Positions 45,643 through 55,291 of a stretch of 64,000 bases of DNA are shown here, in pieces. A model generated the notes under the pieces. The model saw only the letters and a list, made by a program, of their open reading frames with translations, was not told the origin of the DNA and searched no databases. Every line of letters begins with the position of its first letter. The first letter of the stretch is position 1. Both the position numbers and the translations under genes were made by a program. Origin of the DNA: Shewanella abyssi (GTDB lineage: Bacteria > Pseudomonadota > Gammaproteobacteria > Enterobacterales > Shewanellaceae); contig NZ_JAKIKR010000001.1 in the NCBI RefSeq assembly GCF_023284025.1, positions 124,001 to 188,000 of the forward strand. The letters are read 5' to 3'.

Positions 45643-46353
45643 GTGAAATCAAACTCACCGTTACAATTATCATTACCCGTTCATCTACCGGACGATGAAA
45701 CCTTTAACAGTTATTATCCTGCTGCAGGCAACGATCAACTCATACAGAGTTTACAATCCTGTGCAGAAGGGCTGGCTGAAGGTGCTGTTTTTATCTGGGG
45801 CCCAGAGAAATCCGGCCGCACGCATTTAATGCATGCAGCGTGTGCTCACGCTAATGATCTTGGCCGCAGCAGCTTTTATATCCCATTAGGGATCCATGCC
45901 AGTATCTCACCTGCCTTGTTAGAAGGTTTGGAAAAGATTGATTTAGTGTGTATTGATGATGTTAATGCCATCGCTGGTCATCCGGTTTGGGAAGAGGCTA
46001 TTTTTGATCTTTACAATCGCATCTCCGAACAAAAAACCTGTTCATTAGTATTAAGTGCCAGTGTTTCACCGGTAGATACTGGCTTTTCGTTACCCGATCT
46101 CATTTCACGTATGCAGTGGGGTCTAAATTATCAGCTGCAACCTATGGCGGATGATGAAAAGTTAGCAGCGCTGCAGCGTCGTGCTGCAATGCGTGGTTTA
46201 CAGCTTTCTGACGATGTAGGTCGATTCTTGCTTAATCGATTAGCCAGAGACTTAAGAACCTTATTTGATGTACTAGATCGGCTAGATAAAGCATCTTTGG
46301 TTCATCAACGTAAGCTAACGATCCCTTTTATAAAAGAGATGTTGCGACTTTAA
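45643..46353 (+). CDS. hda: Hda, regulator of DnaA inactivation
   Basis: 236 residues if started at GTG 45643, giving an N-terminus (KSNSPLQLSLPVHLPDDETF) that lines up with E. coli Hda and its clamp-binding QLSLP motif. A TTG 18 bases upstream is in frame and cannot be excluded; no ATG is available. The AAA+ fold carries GPEKSGRTHLMHAA (Walker A variant) and CIDDVNAIAG. With the sliding clamp, Hda triggers ATP hydrolysis by DnaA to prevent re-initiation. A non-ATG start is also known for E. coli hda. Confidence 0.92.
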   Translation: MKSNSPLQLSLPVHLPDDETFNSYYPAAGNDQLIQSLQSCAEGLAEGAVFIWGPEKSGRTHLMHAACAHANDLGRSSFYIPLGIHASISPALLEGLEKIDLVCIDDVNAIAGHPVWEEAIFDLYNRISEQKTCSLVLSASVSPVDTGFSLPDLISRMQWGLNYQLQPMADDEKLAALQRRAAMRGLQLSDDVGRFLLNRLARDLRTLFDVLDRLDKASLVHQRKLTIPFIKEMLRL

Positions 46354-46387
46354 CCGTTGTTTTTTTTGACTCGTTATTTCAAATATT

Positions 46388-46414
46388 AAAAGCCCAGCAT
46401 TAACTGGGCTTTTT
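46388..46414 (+). terminator. intrinsic terminator after hda (bidirectional)
   Basis: AAAAGCCCAG pairs with CTGGGCTTTT across a six-base loop. It serves hda and the leftward lipoprotein gene at 46435. Confidence 0.9.
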
Positions 46415-46434
46415 GTTATTAGCACTTAATAGGC

Positions 46435-48336
46435 TTAATCTTCGCGTAACCGGTGTCTGTTGCCGCTTAAGGTAAGAGGCGGCGCAGTGACTTCAGTCTG
46501 TGGTGAGACGCGATTAACAGCGCTTGATGTGGTTGGTGAAATAGTTAAATTTTCTGACCAGCTATCTCCTTGAACCATAAAAATGGGCTGCGGTAGGTTA
46601 CTTACCAGACTCATGCTATCTAATTCAGGTAGTATTTGCTCAATAACGAACGCGGCGCGTGATTGAAGAGCATTATCACCAACTCTGCCTCTTTGACCCC
46701 AGTCAACACTAATGGTATCGGCCGTTGTCACTTCAGGCTTATCAGTCACCGCTACATCTCGTTGTATTGATAACCTATAGCTCATCATGGCTTCTTCAAA
46801 TAACATGGCTGCATCTTCTCTACGTGTTGAATAGGCGTAGTAATCTGATGCGGTATCGTTTGAGAAAAAGCTAGTGATATCACTCGGGCTGTAGGCCTTT
46901 TGGGTCTCATTGGCAGCCTCTCCTCTGAAACTCACATCGGCGAGATTGGTCATTATGTCACTGCTTAACGGATACATGGCGGATAATTGATCAGAGATGA
47001 GCAGTTGTTGCTTCTCTCTCTTTTGGTAATCGTCTAGTAGTGTCGGGCCTTGAAGGCTTGAATGTATACTGCGAGGAAAAAAGTCATTTGCGTGTGCTAG
47101 CTCATGATAGAGCAGGGATGCAAGATCTGGATGCATTTCAGTGGCACTGCGGTTTACTCTAGTACTTCTTGGCGTGACATAGGAAGTATATTGATTATTT
47201 TTGACATAGCGCCACGGCATAAGAAAATTCAATTCACTACCAAAACCACTACGATAATCAGGTGCTTCGTTGATGGTATCTCGCTCTTCAGCGAGTAACC
47301 ATAAATCGTTTGGATCGAGATAAATGGCACCGGTGACGACCCAATAAAACGATGGTCGCACATCGTAGCTAATAACTACTGCGGTGACTGACTGAAGTAA
47401 CGTAGCAAAGTCACTGTTGGGATCTAAGTTATCAAGAAAATACTCAAAATTTTCACCCATCCACTGATGTGAAACTAACAGTCTATCTAAAATCTGCTGC
47501 TTGCTGTTATTGGGCTGCTGGCCAATTAACGGTAATTGTTCAATGGTGCAGCTTTGGTTCAATTGATTCGAATACACACAGTTTTGAAGTACTGAGTTAT
47601 AAGGTGAACCACTGTGATAAGCAAAGGTCTTTGCAATGGAGGTATCGAAATAGGGCGACGTAATTGCAGCTTCTTTGGTGATCAATAAATGAACCTCATC
47701 TGATGCCGCCAGTCCATTGATGGTGGCAGTTGCGCGTAGCGTCGCAAAGGTATCTTCAGTAACGATTGGGGCGCTAAATAGAGGGTTTTCAGAGGTTGAA
47801 AGGTCAATAGTAAGATCTGGGCCTGCAACAAGGCACCAACTAATATCTTGAGGACTGTTTGAGATTGGGGTATCTATTCTAAAGCTAACACCGCTGCCCA
47901 TGGTAACTTGATGATCGCTGCGGATTGCTAATGGATTCGACTGGCCTTCCGTTACCTCTATGGTAACGGTTTCTGTGAAGGTGTTTCCTAGCCCTATGGC
48001 GGTTAATTCAAATTGGTAGCTGCCAACTGTTTGCGCCGTAAAAGCCAATAGCGGGCTACGGTTAGACTTTAAAAGCAATGTGTTGCCAGATTTCTGTGTC
48101 CATTGAAACGTATAATCTGTGCTGTCTGCACCATTAATGGTGGCCGCAATGACAGCGGGTTGCAGTGCGTTATAGCTTTCTATATGAAAAAGAAGGTTGG
48201 AATGGGTAGACACTTCAACGAGTGATGATTGAGTGTCACATCGACTGATTAAGTCGCTATCGATATTTTCACTACTTCCTCCACAGGCCGCGAGAGAAAA
48301 GATCCCCAGTAACATCAGTTGATTGTTGTTAATCAT
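46435..48336 (-). CDS. large lipoprotein with HExxH zinc-protease motif
   Basis: 633 residues. The signal has lipobox SLAAC (Cys18 followed by GGSS), so it is an anchored lipoprotein. Residues about 50-220 look like two PKD/immunoglobulin-type beta domains. The C-terminal part holds HELAH (His411-His415) followed by a downstream EEAMMSYR segment that could give a third zinc ligand, suggesting a zincin-like peptidase. A Ser/Thr-rich tail ends the protein. No named family is recognised. It stands alone between hda and a DUF2069 gene. The motif is read directly; enzyme activity is inference. Confidence 0.75.
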   Translation of the reverse strand: MINNNQLMLLGIFSLAACGGSSENIDSDLISRCDTQSSLVEVSTHSNLLFHIESYNALQPAVIAATINGADSTDYTFQWTQKSGNTLLLKSNRSPLLAFTAQTVGSYQFELTAIGLGNTFTETVTIEVTEGQSNPLAIRSDHQVTMGSGVSFRIDTPISNSPQDISWCLVAGPDLTIDLSTSENPLFSAPIVTEDTFATLRATATINGLAASDEVHLLITKEAAITSPYFDTSIAKTFAYHSGSPYNSVLQNCVYSNQLNQSCTIEQLPLIGQQPNNSKQQILDRLLVSHQWMGENFEYFLDNLDPNSDFATLLQSVTAVVISYDVRPSFYWVVTGAIYLDPNDLWLLAEERDTINEAPDYRSGFGSELNFLMPWRYVKNNQYTSYVTPRSTRVNRSATEMHPDLASLLYHELAHANDFFPRSIHSSLQGPTLLDDYQKREKQQLLISDQLSAMYPLSSDIMTNLADVSFRGEAANETQKAYSPSDITSFFSNDTASDYYAYSTRREDAAMLFEEAMMSYRLSIQRDVAVTDKPEVTTADTISVDWGQRGRVGDNALQSRAAFVIEQILPELDSMSLVSNLPQPIFMVQGDSWSENLTISPTTSSAVNRVSPQTEVTAPPLTLSGNRHRLRED

Positions 48337-48593
48337 TAACCGACCTCAATATTATTTTAATTAGTTGGCTTCGTTATTTATTCAATATAGCATGCAAGAT
48401 GTTACCGAAAAAGGGCAGTATTGTTTTGCTTGTGTAATGGCAGTAATAGCGTTTTATGTGGCGGGCGAGAGTTATAAATATGAGCCTAAACCGCTATTAA
48501 TATCGCAGCTTAGCCTTAGAGTAGGCTGTGAGGTAAATGCACTAAATATGGGTATTGCAAAGGCTGGCCTAAACCAGCCCTTGAGGATTCGAG

Positions 48594-48962
48594 TTATTTT
48601 TTCTTCTTAAGACCAAGGCCCAATTCGCGGCCACGGATCCTAGCGTAGAAGGGAAAACCGATTAACAGTGCGCCAATGAGTAGCGATTCTATCAGAGCAA
48701 AAATGAAATTAGTGTCAGTAACATAGAACAGTGTTAAGGCGTGCAACATATATAAACAAAGTATAAAGCTTGCCCAAGCATAGGTGTATGGCTTGCCCGT
48801 TAGGATCCCTTTAAGAGGGAGTAATAGCGGCACTAACCAGAGCAGGCTAAATAACATTGAATATTCGCCAGACATGCCTTGTTGAATGAACCAAGTGCCA
48901 AGCAATATCACTAAAATGACATAGCCAGCGCGGCAAAGTGTAAAGAGGGTAGATGACTCCAT
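48594..48962 (-). CDS. DUF2069 membrane protein
   Basis: 122 residues with about four transmembrane helices and a lysine-rich end (GLKKKK). Pattern and place beside an arsC-like gene fit DUF2069. No function is known. It starts 12 bases after the arsC-like stop codon, so both are probably co-transcribed from upstream. Confidence 0.78.
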   Translation of the reverse strand: MESSTLFTLCRAGYVILVILLGTWFIQQGMSGEYSMLFSLLWLVPLLLPLKGILTGKPYTYAWASFILCLYMLHALTLFYVTDTNFIFALIESLLIGALLIGFPFYARIRGRELGLGLKKKK

Positions 48963-48974
48963 TGGCGTGCTCGC

Positions 48975-49331
48975 TTATAAAATGGTTAATACGTTTTCAG
49001 GGGGACGACCAATGGCCGCTTTATTATTTGCTAATACAATCGGTCGTTCAATTAACTTTGGAGTGTCGACCATGGCTTGAATTAGTTGCAGATCGGTTAA
49101 GCTTTCATCACTTAAGTTTTGCTGCTTGTACTCGTCTTCTTTTACTCGCATCATCTGTCTTGGCGCCACGCCAAGCTTGGCTCTTATGCTGGTAATTTCA
49201 TCTACCGATAGCGGTGTTTTCAAGTACTCAATGATCTGAATATCACAGCCTTGCTCTTCCAATAAAGCGAGAGTTTGTCTGCTTTTTGAGCATCTAGGGT
49301 TATGGATAATACTTACACTTGTCATAGTCAT
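48975..49331 (-). CDS. ArsC-family reductase (YfgD-like)
   Basis: 118 residues of the thioredoxin-fold ArsC family with active-site Cys14 in HNPRCSKSRQTL and the trailing arginine region RPIVLANNKAAIGRPPE. Family members reduce arsenate with glutathione and glutaredoxin. No arsR or arsB lies nearby; instead it follows bepA exactly as yfgD does in E. coli, so a housekeeping thiol role is as likely as arsenate resistance. Confidence 0.88.
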   Translation of the reverse strand: MTMTSVSIIHNPRCSKSRQTLALLEEQGCDIQIIEYLKTPLSVDEITSIRAKLGVAPRQMMRVKEDEYKQQNLSDESLTDLQLIQAMVDTPKLIERPIVLANNKAAIGRPPENVLTIL

Positions 49332-49399
49332 TTTATTCTTATCTAAAAAATTGCCGATATCATACTGTATTTAGTGACTTGAGTCACAATAAACAGTGT

Positions 49400-50860
49400 T
49401 TACTGCAAGGCTTCCATTGCTCTGTCTGCTTGTCTAAATTGTCTTATTCTGGCTTCAATTCGTGCCAGTTGTAATGGATTATCCTTGGACTGTTTATAGG
49501 CAAAATTTAGCTGATCGATAGCCGTCTTATAATCGGCGGCTAGCGCTAATGATTCTGCTTTTACATAATGTTCCATTGCCTTATTACCGTTCTTTTTATA
49601 AGCCTGATTCAACAAGATGTAGGCAAGCTGGTCTTGCTTATCAAAAAATATCAGGTCTTCGAGCAACGGGATGGCCTTTTCGGTTTGGCCATCTTCTATG
49701 TAAACATTGGCCAAATTGGTGTTGACCACCGTTGAGGTTGGCTTAATTTGTTGCTCTTTAAGCAGTAAGGCTATTGCGCCTTTATAATCTTCTTTTTGAG
49801 TCAATAAGTCAGTTTTCGTATCAATGAAAAACAGATTGTTAGGTGCGCTTGCAAGTAGTTCATCAATTATCAATTCAGATTCGTCGAATTTGTCCATTCT
49901 AAATAGCGCCAGTGCTTTGCCGTACTCTGCCGCACTTTTAAAGCTATAACGATTATGTTTTAACTGTTGATCAAATATTGATAATACTGCAGCTTCACTG
50001 TAGCCAGAAAATCGAACTTGAATCCGCGCCTTCGCCAGTTGAAAGTTCAAGTTGTCTGGTATATGTCTTAATGGATATTGTTGCGCTCTAATTCTTGCTT
50101 CTGAGATCCGAGACTCTGGTAATGGGTGAGTCAACAACATTTGTGGTGGCTTAGTGGTGAATCGATAGCGCGAGGCAAGCTTACCAAAGAAATTGGCGGC
50201 ACCATTAGGGTCAAAGCCTGCATCAACTAAGATCTGCATGCCGATTCTGTCAGCTTCTTTTTCGTGCAAACGGGTGAAGTTAATTTTTGCTTGTGTTGCT
50301 AACGCTTGGGTTGTTGCAAGGGCAGCCATACCCGCTTGAGGCGAGGCTACGGTCAATAATATTGCCCCTAACAGCCCGACAATGGTAGCAGTAGAGCTTT
50401 TTTCTTGTGCTTCGAGTGAGCGCGCTAAGTGTCGCTGTGTAACGTGAGTAATTTCGTGGCCAAGGACTGAGGCAAGCTCACTTTCGGTATCAGCATTGAG
50501 AAATAGCCCGGTGTGTACGCCAACGTGGCCACCAAAAAAGGCAAAAGCATTAATTTCATCGTTACGCAGTAAGAAAAAATAGAACGGCGTTTTCACCCCT
50601 GTTGCATGGGCTACCAGCTTATTGCCCAGTTCAGTTAGATACTGGTTAAGCACGGGGTCGTTGAGCATCGGGGCCGATGCCCTGATAACACGCATATACG
50701 CATCACCATATTCAGTTTCTTTCTCCAAACTGAATGTGTTGACTGCGGCAGTGCCTAAATCAGGCAGATCGTTATTTGCATAGGCAACAGGTGTCGCTGT
50801 ACCTAATATAAATGCTAACGTGCCTGCAATAACTGATTTTGAAAAAGTTAGTTTACTCAA
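49400..50860 (-). CDS. bepA: BepA, outer-membrane assembly protease/chaperone
   Basis: 486 residues with a signal peptide (about 1-28), an M48 metallopeptidase domain with HEITH at 135-139 and EKEADRIGMQIL for the third zinc ligand, and a C-terminal TPR array from about 300. BepA degrades or helps assemble LptD and other barrel proteins in the periplasm. Together with the arsC-like gene just downstream it repeats the E. coli yfgC-yfgD pair. Confidence 0.94.
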   Translation of the reverse strand: MSKLTFSKSVIAGTLAFILGTATPVAYANNDLPDLGTAAVNTFSLEKETEYGDAYMRVIRASAPMLNDPVLNQYLTELGNKLVAHATGVKTPFYFFLLRNDEINAFAFFGGHVGVHTGLFLNADTESELASVLGHEITHVTQRHLARSLEAQEKSSTATIVGLLGAILLTVASPQAGMAALATTQALATQAKINFTRLHEKEADRIGMQILVDAGFDPNGAANFFGKLASRYRFTTKPPQMLLTHPLPESRISEARIRAQQYPLRHIPDNLNFQLAKARIQVRFSGYSEAAVLSIFDQQLKHNRYSFKSAAEYGKALALFRMDKFDESELIIDELLASAPNNLFFIDTKTDLLTQKEDYKGAIALLLKEQQIKPTSTVVNTNLANVYIEDGQTEKAIPLLEDLIFFDKQDQLAYILLNQAYKKNGNKAMEHYVKAESLALAADYKTAIDQLNFAYKQSKDNPLQLARIEARIRQFRQADRAMEALQ

Positions 50861-50971
50861 GCGGATCCTTAATTTGGGCTATGCTTTTCTTGTTGTAAGG
50901 CCACAATGCTTGCTTGTGGTTTGCGCTGCTTATTAGGATAATAGCCTTAGATTGTTTATAGCAAGTTCATT

Positions 50972-51187
50972 ATGAATATTATTGATTTAACAGCCTTTCG
51001 TTGTCCATTGCCATTAGTCAAAGTGAAATTGGCTTTAAAGCAGCTTAACTCGGGACAAAAAGTAAGGGTTCTGTTATCAGACCCTGGGTCTAAGCAAGAT
51101 GTTCCCCGCTTTTTAAAAAAAGTCGGTTATCATCACGAAATATTTAAACTCGATGAGTATATTTTGGCACTTGAGATCACTAAGTAA
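50972..51187 (+). CDS. TusA-family sulfur carrier protein
   Basis: 71 residues with the family motif DLTAFRCPLPLVKVKLALK and the persulfide Cys11. TusA-like proteins carry sulfane sulfur for tRNA thiolation or other pathways. This copy is short and has a variant C-terminus (YHHEIFKLDEYILALEI), so it may be a paralogue rather than TusA itself. Divergent from bepA, and about 100 bases before the perM-like gene on the same strand. Confidence 0.85.
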   Translation: MNIIDLTAFRCPLPLVKVKLALKQLNSGQKVRVLLSDPGSKQDVPRFLKKVGYHHEIFKLDEYILALEITK

Positions 51188-51283
51188 AGTGACTTTAAAC
51201 TGTTTTACATCTGTTTAGTGTAAAGCATCATTTTTTAACAGCAGCGGTACAGTATGTATTTTCTGCTGGATTAGGGAACATAA

Positions 51284-52378
51284 ATGTTAACCATTTTGAG
51301 TCGTTGGTATAAAGAGCGTTTTAGCGATCCACAAGCTGTTACTTTAGTACTTATTCTAGTTGGATTAGCGCTAGCGATTTACTTCGCCGGTGGCTTACTA
51401 GCACCGTTACTCGTCGCGCTAGTACTTGCATTTTTGTTGGAGTGGCCAGTGGCTCAGATGGCGCGAATAGGCATCAACCGTACACCTGCTGCATCCTTGG
51501 TATTAATCTTGTTTATCGGGCTAATGCTACTGATCAGTTTCGGTTTAATTCCTAGTCTTTGGCGTCAAGGTGTAAGCTTAATCGGTGATTTGCCTAATAT
51601 GATCGATAAAGGGTTACATACCGCGCAGCAGTATATTAATAAGTATCCACAATTCGTCAATCCGACCCAATTAGATACCATGGTTGGAGAGCTGAAAAAA
51701 ATGCTTGATACCCAGCACCTATTGGATATTGGTAAGCAGTTGTTAGGCTATTCTGCATCTCTGCTAGTGTTGATGGTTTATGTTATTTTAGTGCCGTTAT
51801 TGGTCTTTTTCTTCCTGAAAGATAAAGATGAGTTGCTCCGTGGCAGCAAACGATTTTTCCCTTCAAACCGTGATTTAGCGCGTAAGGTTTGGAATGAGAT
51901 GCATCAACAAATCTTTAATTATATTCGCGGAAAAGTGATTGAAATTGTGATAATCGGCGTTGTGAGCTATGCCTTTTTTGCTGTTATGGATCTTAGGTAT
52001 GCCGCATTGTTAGGTGTGTTAACCGGCTTGTCAGTGCTTATTCCTTATGTGGGTGCAACCCTGGTGACTCTACCTATCGCACTGGTGGCTTTCTTCCAGT
52101 GGGGGATAAGTACTGAATTTGGTTACCTCATGATAGGTTATGGAATAATCCAAGCCTTAGACGGTAATCTGTTGGTGCCAATATTGTTTTCTGACGCCGT
52201 CGATTTACATCCGGTGTTCATCATTGCAGCAGTGTTGGTGTTTGGTGGATTATGGGGAGTATGGGGTGTCTTCTTTGCTATTCCGCTCGCATCCCTGGTT
52301 AAAGCGGTTATTAATGCCTGGCCGGTGCATGAACCCCTGTTAACCAGTAATGACGGATCCTCCGAAAAACAAAAGTAA
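51284..52378 (+). CDS. perM: PerM/AI-2E family transporter
   Basis: 364 residues with roughly eight transmembrane helices. It shows the family pattern LAPLLVALVLAFLLEWPVAQMARIGINRTPAASLV and the C-terminal LIPYVGATLVTLPIALVAF and LVPILFSDAVDLHP segments. Members export or exchange small solutes; AI-2 export is only one proposed role. The pairing with a tusA-like and bepA gene resembles the neighbourhood of E. coli perM (yfgO). Confidence 0.88.
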   Translation: MLTILSRWYKERFSDPQAVTLVLILVGLALAIYFAGGLLAPLLVALVLAFLLEWPVAQMARIGINRTPAASLVLILFIGLMLLISFGLIPSLWRQGVSLIGDLPNMIDKGLHTAQQYINKYPQFVNPTQLDTMVGELKKMLDTQHLLDIGKQLLGYSASLLVLMVYVILVPLLVFFFLKDKDELLRGSKRFFPSNRDLARKVWNEMHQQIFNYIRGKVIEIVIIGVVSYAFFAVMDLRYAALLGVLTGLSVLIPYVGATLVTLPIALVAFFQWGISTEFGYLMIGYGIIQALDGNLLVPILFSDAVDLHPVFIIAAVLVFGGLWGVWGVFFAIPLASLVKAVINAWPVHEPLLTSNDGSSEKQK

Positions 52379-52427
52379 CAGTCATCACTTGAGTTTGACG
52401 ATATAGGGGCTCAATAGCCCCTTTTTG

Positions 52428-53327
52428 TTAGTCCTGGATTATCAATAGATGGCGAGCCGTCGCCGCCAATGAGCGGTAAACTATGGTTGTTTGCTTGGCT
52501 TTAATGTTCCAATGCTGCCAATAGAGTGGCACTTGCATGCGTTTCGCCGGAAATACTTCTACCAGTTCGCCGCTGTCGAGCAAAGGCTTTGCTTGTAAAT
52601 GAGCGACTAAGCCATAGCCTAACCCCATTTTTATCGCCTCTAAGAAACTTTCTGAAGAGGGGATCTTATGTTCGCGACTACTCCCTTCGTTAATATCAAA
52701 ATAGACATTAAGAAACTTATCATGCAGCTTATCTTTGGTCGAAAAGACAACCGCGGGTGCTTGCAGTATTGATTGCGGCTGCTCTTTCAAGTCATTAAAG
52801 AAATGGTTTATAAAATCAGCAGTGGCGACGCAAATGTATTCCATATTGCCTAAGAACTCACTGCTGCAACCGGCCATAGGTGATTGGCTTGTGGTCACAC
52901 AGCCTACTGCTTCACCACTTTTTAGTAGGTGATGGGTGTAGGCCTCATCATCGACGACTAACTCCAATAGCCATTTATGTCGTTTAAATACTTCAGTGAG
53001 CGCGGGTAAAAACCATGTGGCTAAGCTATCAGCATTAACAGCGATACGAACGATGGTAGGCAAGGACGGGTCATCCACGTCCATCTCACTACGAAGCTCG
53101 CTTTCAAGTAACTGCACTTGAGCGTAATGCCTTAGTAACCGTTTACCCATATCGGTGGCATAAACAGGGGATGCCCGAACGAGTAATGCTTGGCCTACTT
53201 TATCTTCCAGCTGTTTTATGCGCTGGGATACCGCGGATTGACTGATAAATAGCTGTTTTGCTGCTTTATCGAAACCACCTTGTGACACGACAACGGACAG
53301 CGCTTTTAGATGGGCGTAATCAAACAT
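52428..53327 (-). CDS. argP: LysR-family regulator ArgP
   Basis: 299 residues. A winged helix-turn-helix sits at about 1-60 (DYAHLKALSVVVSQGGFDKAAKQLFISQSAVSQRIKQLE) with an effector-binding domain after it. ArgP activates the arginine/lysine exporter ArgO and other genes in response to basic amino acids. It is transcribed divergently from an argO-like gene across about 120 bases, the classical arrangement. Confidence 0.92.
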   Translation of the reverse strand: MFDYAHLKALSVVVSQGGFDKAAKQLFISQSAVSQRIKQLEDKVGQALLVRASPVYATDMGKRLLRHYAQVQLLESELRSEMDVDDPSLPTIVRIAVNADSLATWFLPALTEVFKRHKWLLELVVDDEAYTHHLLKSGEAVGCVTTSQSPMAGCSSEFLGNMEYICVATADFINHFFNDLKEQPQSILQAPAVVFSTKDKLHDKFLNVYFDINEGSSREHKIPSSESFLEAIKMGLGYGLVAHLQAKPLLDSGELVEVFPAKRMQVPLYWQHWNIKAKQTTIVYRSLAATARHLLIIQD

Positions 53328-53448
53328 AGGGGATCCAATATCGTAGTATAAGTTTTACTTATGATACATAAAAAAAAGTAGTTGTACTTATTTTTGTTTG
53401 ACGAATATCCTGCGCACCAAGTCGTCATATTTTTATCAAGGTAAACCC

Positions 53449-54075
53449 ATGCAAACAGCTTTCATTCAAGGAATGGCAATCGGTGGCAGTCTAATTATGG
53501 CTGTCGGCGCACAGAATGCTTTCGTGTTAAAGCAAGGACTAAAGCAAGCTCATTCATTGCCTATAGCAGCCTTGTGCTCATTGATCGATGCGATAATGAT
53601 TACGGCAGGTGTCGCAGGTTTAGGACATCTCATTTTGGCTTTTCCACTCATCAAAGATATCGCCAGTTTTGGTGGAGCCATATTCCTGTTCATTTATGGC
53701 TATGGGGCATTAAAATCGTCTTTTTCTGAGCAAAAGATGGAAGATGAGCAAGATTTAGCTGCAGATAGTCTTAAAAAGGCTGTTATTACTACACTAGCAA
53801 TCAGCTTTCTGAATCCTCACCTGTATCTTGATACCGTGGTGTTACTGGGCAGCATTAGTGTGCAGTTTGAAGGTACGGCAAAGCAGTGGTTCGGTGCCGG
53901 TGCGGTGTTGGCGTCATTTGTTTGGTTCTTTAGTTTGAGCATTGGCGCGAGGTATTTAAGTCCGGTGTTTAAAAAGCCAAAAGCATGGTGTTACTTAGAC
54001 AGGTTTATCTGCTTAACGATGTGGTCTATCGCATTTGCACTAGTTTATCCATATTTAGAACAGCTTTTGAGTTAA
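53449..54075 (+). CDS. argO: ArgO, LysE-type arginine exporter
   Basis: 208 residues from ATG 53449, preceded by CAAGGTAAACCC. A longer frame from 53398 adds 17 residues without hydrophobic character. About six transmembrane helices with LysE-family segments AVGAQNAFVLKQGL and SFLNPHLYLDTVVLLGSI. It exports L-arginine (and canavanine) from the cytoplasm. Under likely ArgP control; closed by a strong terminator. Confidence 0.93.
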   Translation: MQTAFIQGMAIGGSLIMAVGAQNAFVLKQGLKQAHSLPIAALCSLIDAIMITAGVAGLGHLILAFPLIKDIASFGGAIFLFIYGYGALKSSFSEQKMEDEQDLAADSLKKAVITTLAISFLNPHLYLDTVVLLGSISVQFEGTAKQWFGAGAVLASFVWFFSLSIGARYLSPVFKKPKAWCYLDRFICLTMWSIAFALVYPYLEQLLS

Positions 54076-54090
54076 TAACAGTGGCATACA

Positions 54091-54116
54091 AAAAAGGAGC
54101 CTTAGGCTCCTTTTTA
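54091..54116 (+). terminator. intrinsic terminator after argO (bidirectional)
   Basis: AAAAAGGAGCC pairs with GGCTCCTTTTT across a TTA loop. The same 20-base core recurs after bamC. Confidence 0.92.
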
Positions 54117-54134
54117 CTGCAATAACATCAACGC

Positions 54135-54602
54135 TTACTGCGCTAAATGCGCTAGCACCACTTCATGGTGATCTTTCGTTTTAAACTTATTGAACACATG
54201 ATCAATATTGCCATCTTGTCCAACTAAAAAGCTAAGTCGATGAATACCATCGTAAATTTTGCCCATGAACTTTTTTTCACCCCATACACCAAAAGCATCA
54301 GCAATGGCATGGTCTTCATCACTTAACAGCGAGAAGTTTAGTGATTGTTTGTCTGAAAATTTTGCAAGCTTAGCAACAGGATCTGGACTAAGGCCAAATA
54401 CAGTGACTGATAAATCATTGAGCTGCGGTTGGCTATCACGTAGGCCACAGGCTTGCACTGTGCAACCAGGTGTTGACGCTTTAGGGTAAAAGTAGACCAA
54501 TACTGGACCTGATTTTAACGCATCGCTTAAGCTAACAGTCTCGTTATTTTGATTTTGTAAGGTAAACAGTGGCGCTTTATCGCCTGCAGTTAACGTATTC
54601 AT
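54135..54602 (-). CDS. bcp: Bcp, thiol peroxidase (peroxiredoxin Q)
   Basis: 155 residues. The peroxidatic Cys47 and resolving Cys52 are in STPGCTVQACGLRD, the pattern of Bcp/PrxQ enzymes that reduce organic and hydrogen peroxides using thioredoxin. It starts 29 bases after the gcvR stop, as in the E. coli gcvR-bcp pair. Confidence 0.94.
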   Translation of the reverse strand: MNTLTAGDKAPLFTLQNQNNETVSLSDALKSGPVLVYFYPKASTPGCTVQACGLRDSQPQLNDLSVTVFGLSPDPVAKLAKFSDKQSLNFSLLSDEDHAIADAFGVWGEKKFMGKIYDGIHRLSFLVGQDGNIDHVFNKFKTKDHHEVVLAHLAQ

Positions 54603-54631
54603 ATATTTCCTTTTTAACTTTAACTTCCGAG

Positions 54632-55168
54632 CTAGCTATCAATGCCCTGCATATGTTCCAAGGTGCACTCTAACGACAACTCTTTGGCAAGTTGATGAAT
54701 ACTGATCTCCAGTTTTTCGAGATCTACTTTTTCCGGTACATTGATGGTCAGTGAAATATTTTGTGATGGCTTACCCGCATCATCTTCATCAGCATGGGAC
54801 TTTACGGCGCCCAAATCTAACGAACGGTCAGCTAAGAATTGGGTTATCTTTTTCATTGTGCCACGTTGGTCATGACCATTGAAGTTGACTTCTAAGCGGG
54901 AAATATAATTCTGGGCAGTGTGCTTTGATGTGCGTTTCATTACGGTCATCAATTCGAGCTCAACACTTAAACTTGGCAGGGTAGACTCTATCTTGGTGAT
55001 AGAAGTCCATGAACCTGACAACATCATAATTAAGGTAAACTCATTACCAAAAAGTGCCATTCGACTGTCGACAATATCACAGTCACACTCACTTGCGAGT
55101 CGAGCAAATTTACTCACAATACCTGGACGGTCGGCCCCCATTGCAGTAACGACCAAGTGATTGGACAT
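54632..55168 (-). CDS. gcvR: GcvR, glycine cleavage system regulator
   Basis: 178 residues composed of two ACT domains (about 4-75 and 92-170). It begins LVVTAMGADRPGIVSKFARLA. GcvR binds glycine and restrains the activator GcvA. It is transcribed away from dapA and forms a unit with bcp. No DNA-binding domain is present, as expected. Confidence 0.92.
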   Translation of the reverse strand: MSNHLVVTAMGADRPGIVSKFARLASECDCDIVDSRMALFGNEFTLIMMLSGSWTSITKIESTLPSLSVELELMTVMKRTSKHTAQNYISRLEVNFNGHDQRGTMKKITQFLADRSLDLGAVKSHADEDDAGKPSQNISLTINVPEKVDLEKLEISIHQLAKELSLECTLEHMQGIDS

Positions 55169-55291
55169 TCAGTACCCCATTTATTGTATTAGTTAGACCA
55201 AAAAAACAGCATTTATATAGTGTGTTTTTTTTGTGGTCAACAATGCTACCACAAGTGAGTTAATTTGCGATCTTTGTCATTGTTGATAGCT

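Noticed and set aside
48365..48610. 81-codon plus-strand frame upstream of the DUF2069 gene end
   Set aside because: It overlaps the end of the DUF2069 gene, lacks a start signal and has no recognisable sequence.
48975..49331. arsenic resistance locus
   Set aside because: Only an ArsC-like protein is present; there is no arsR, arsB or acr3, and the bepA neighbourhood indicates the yfgD-type gene.
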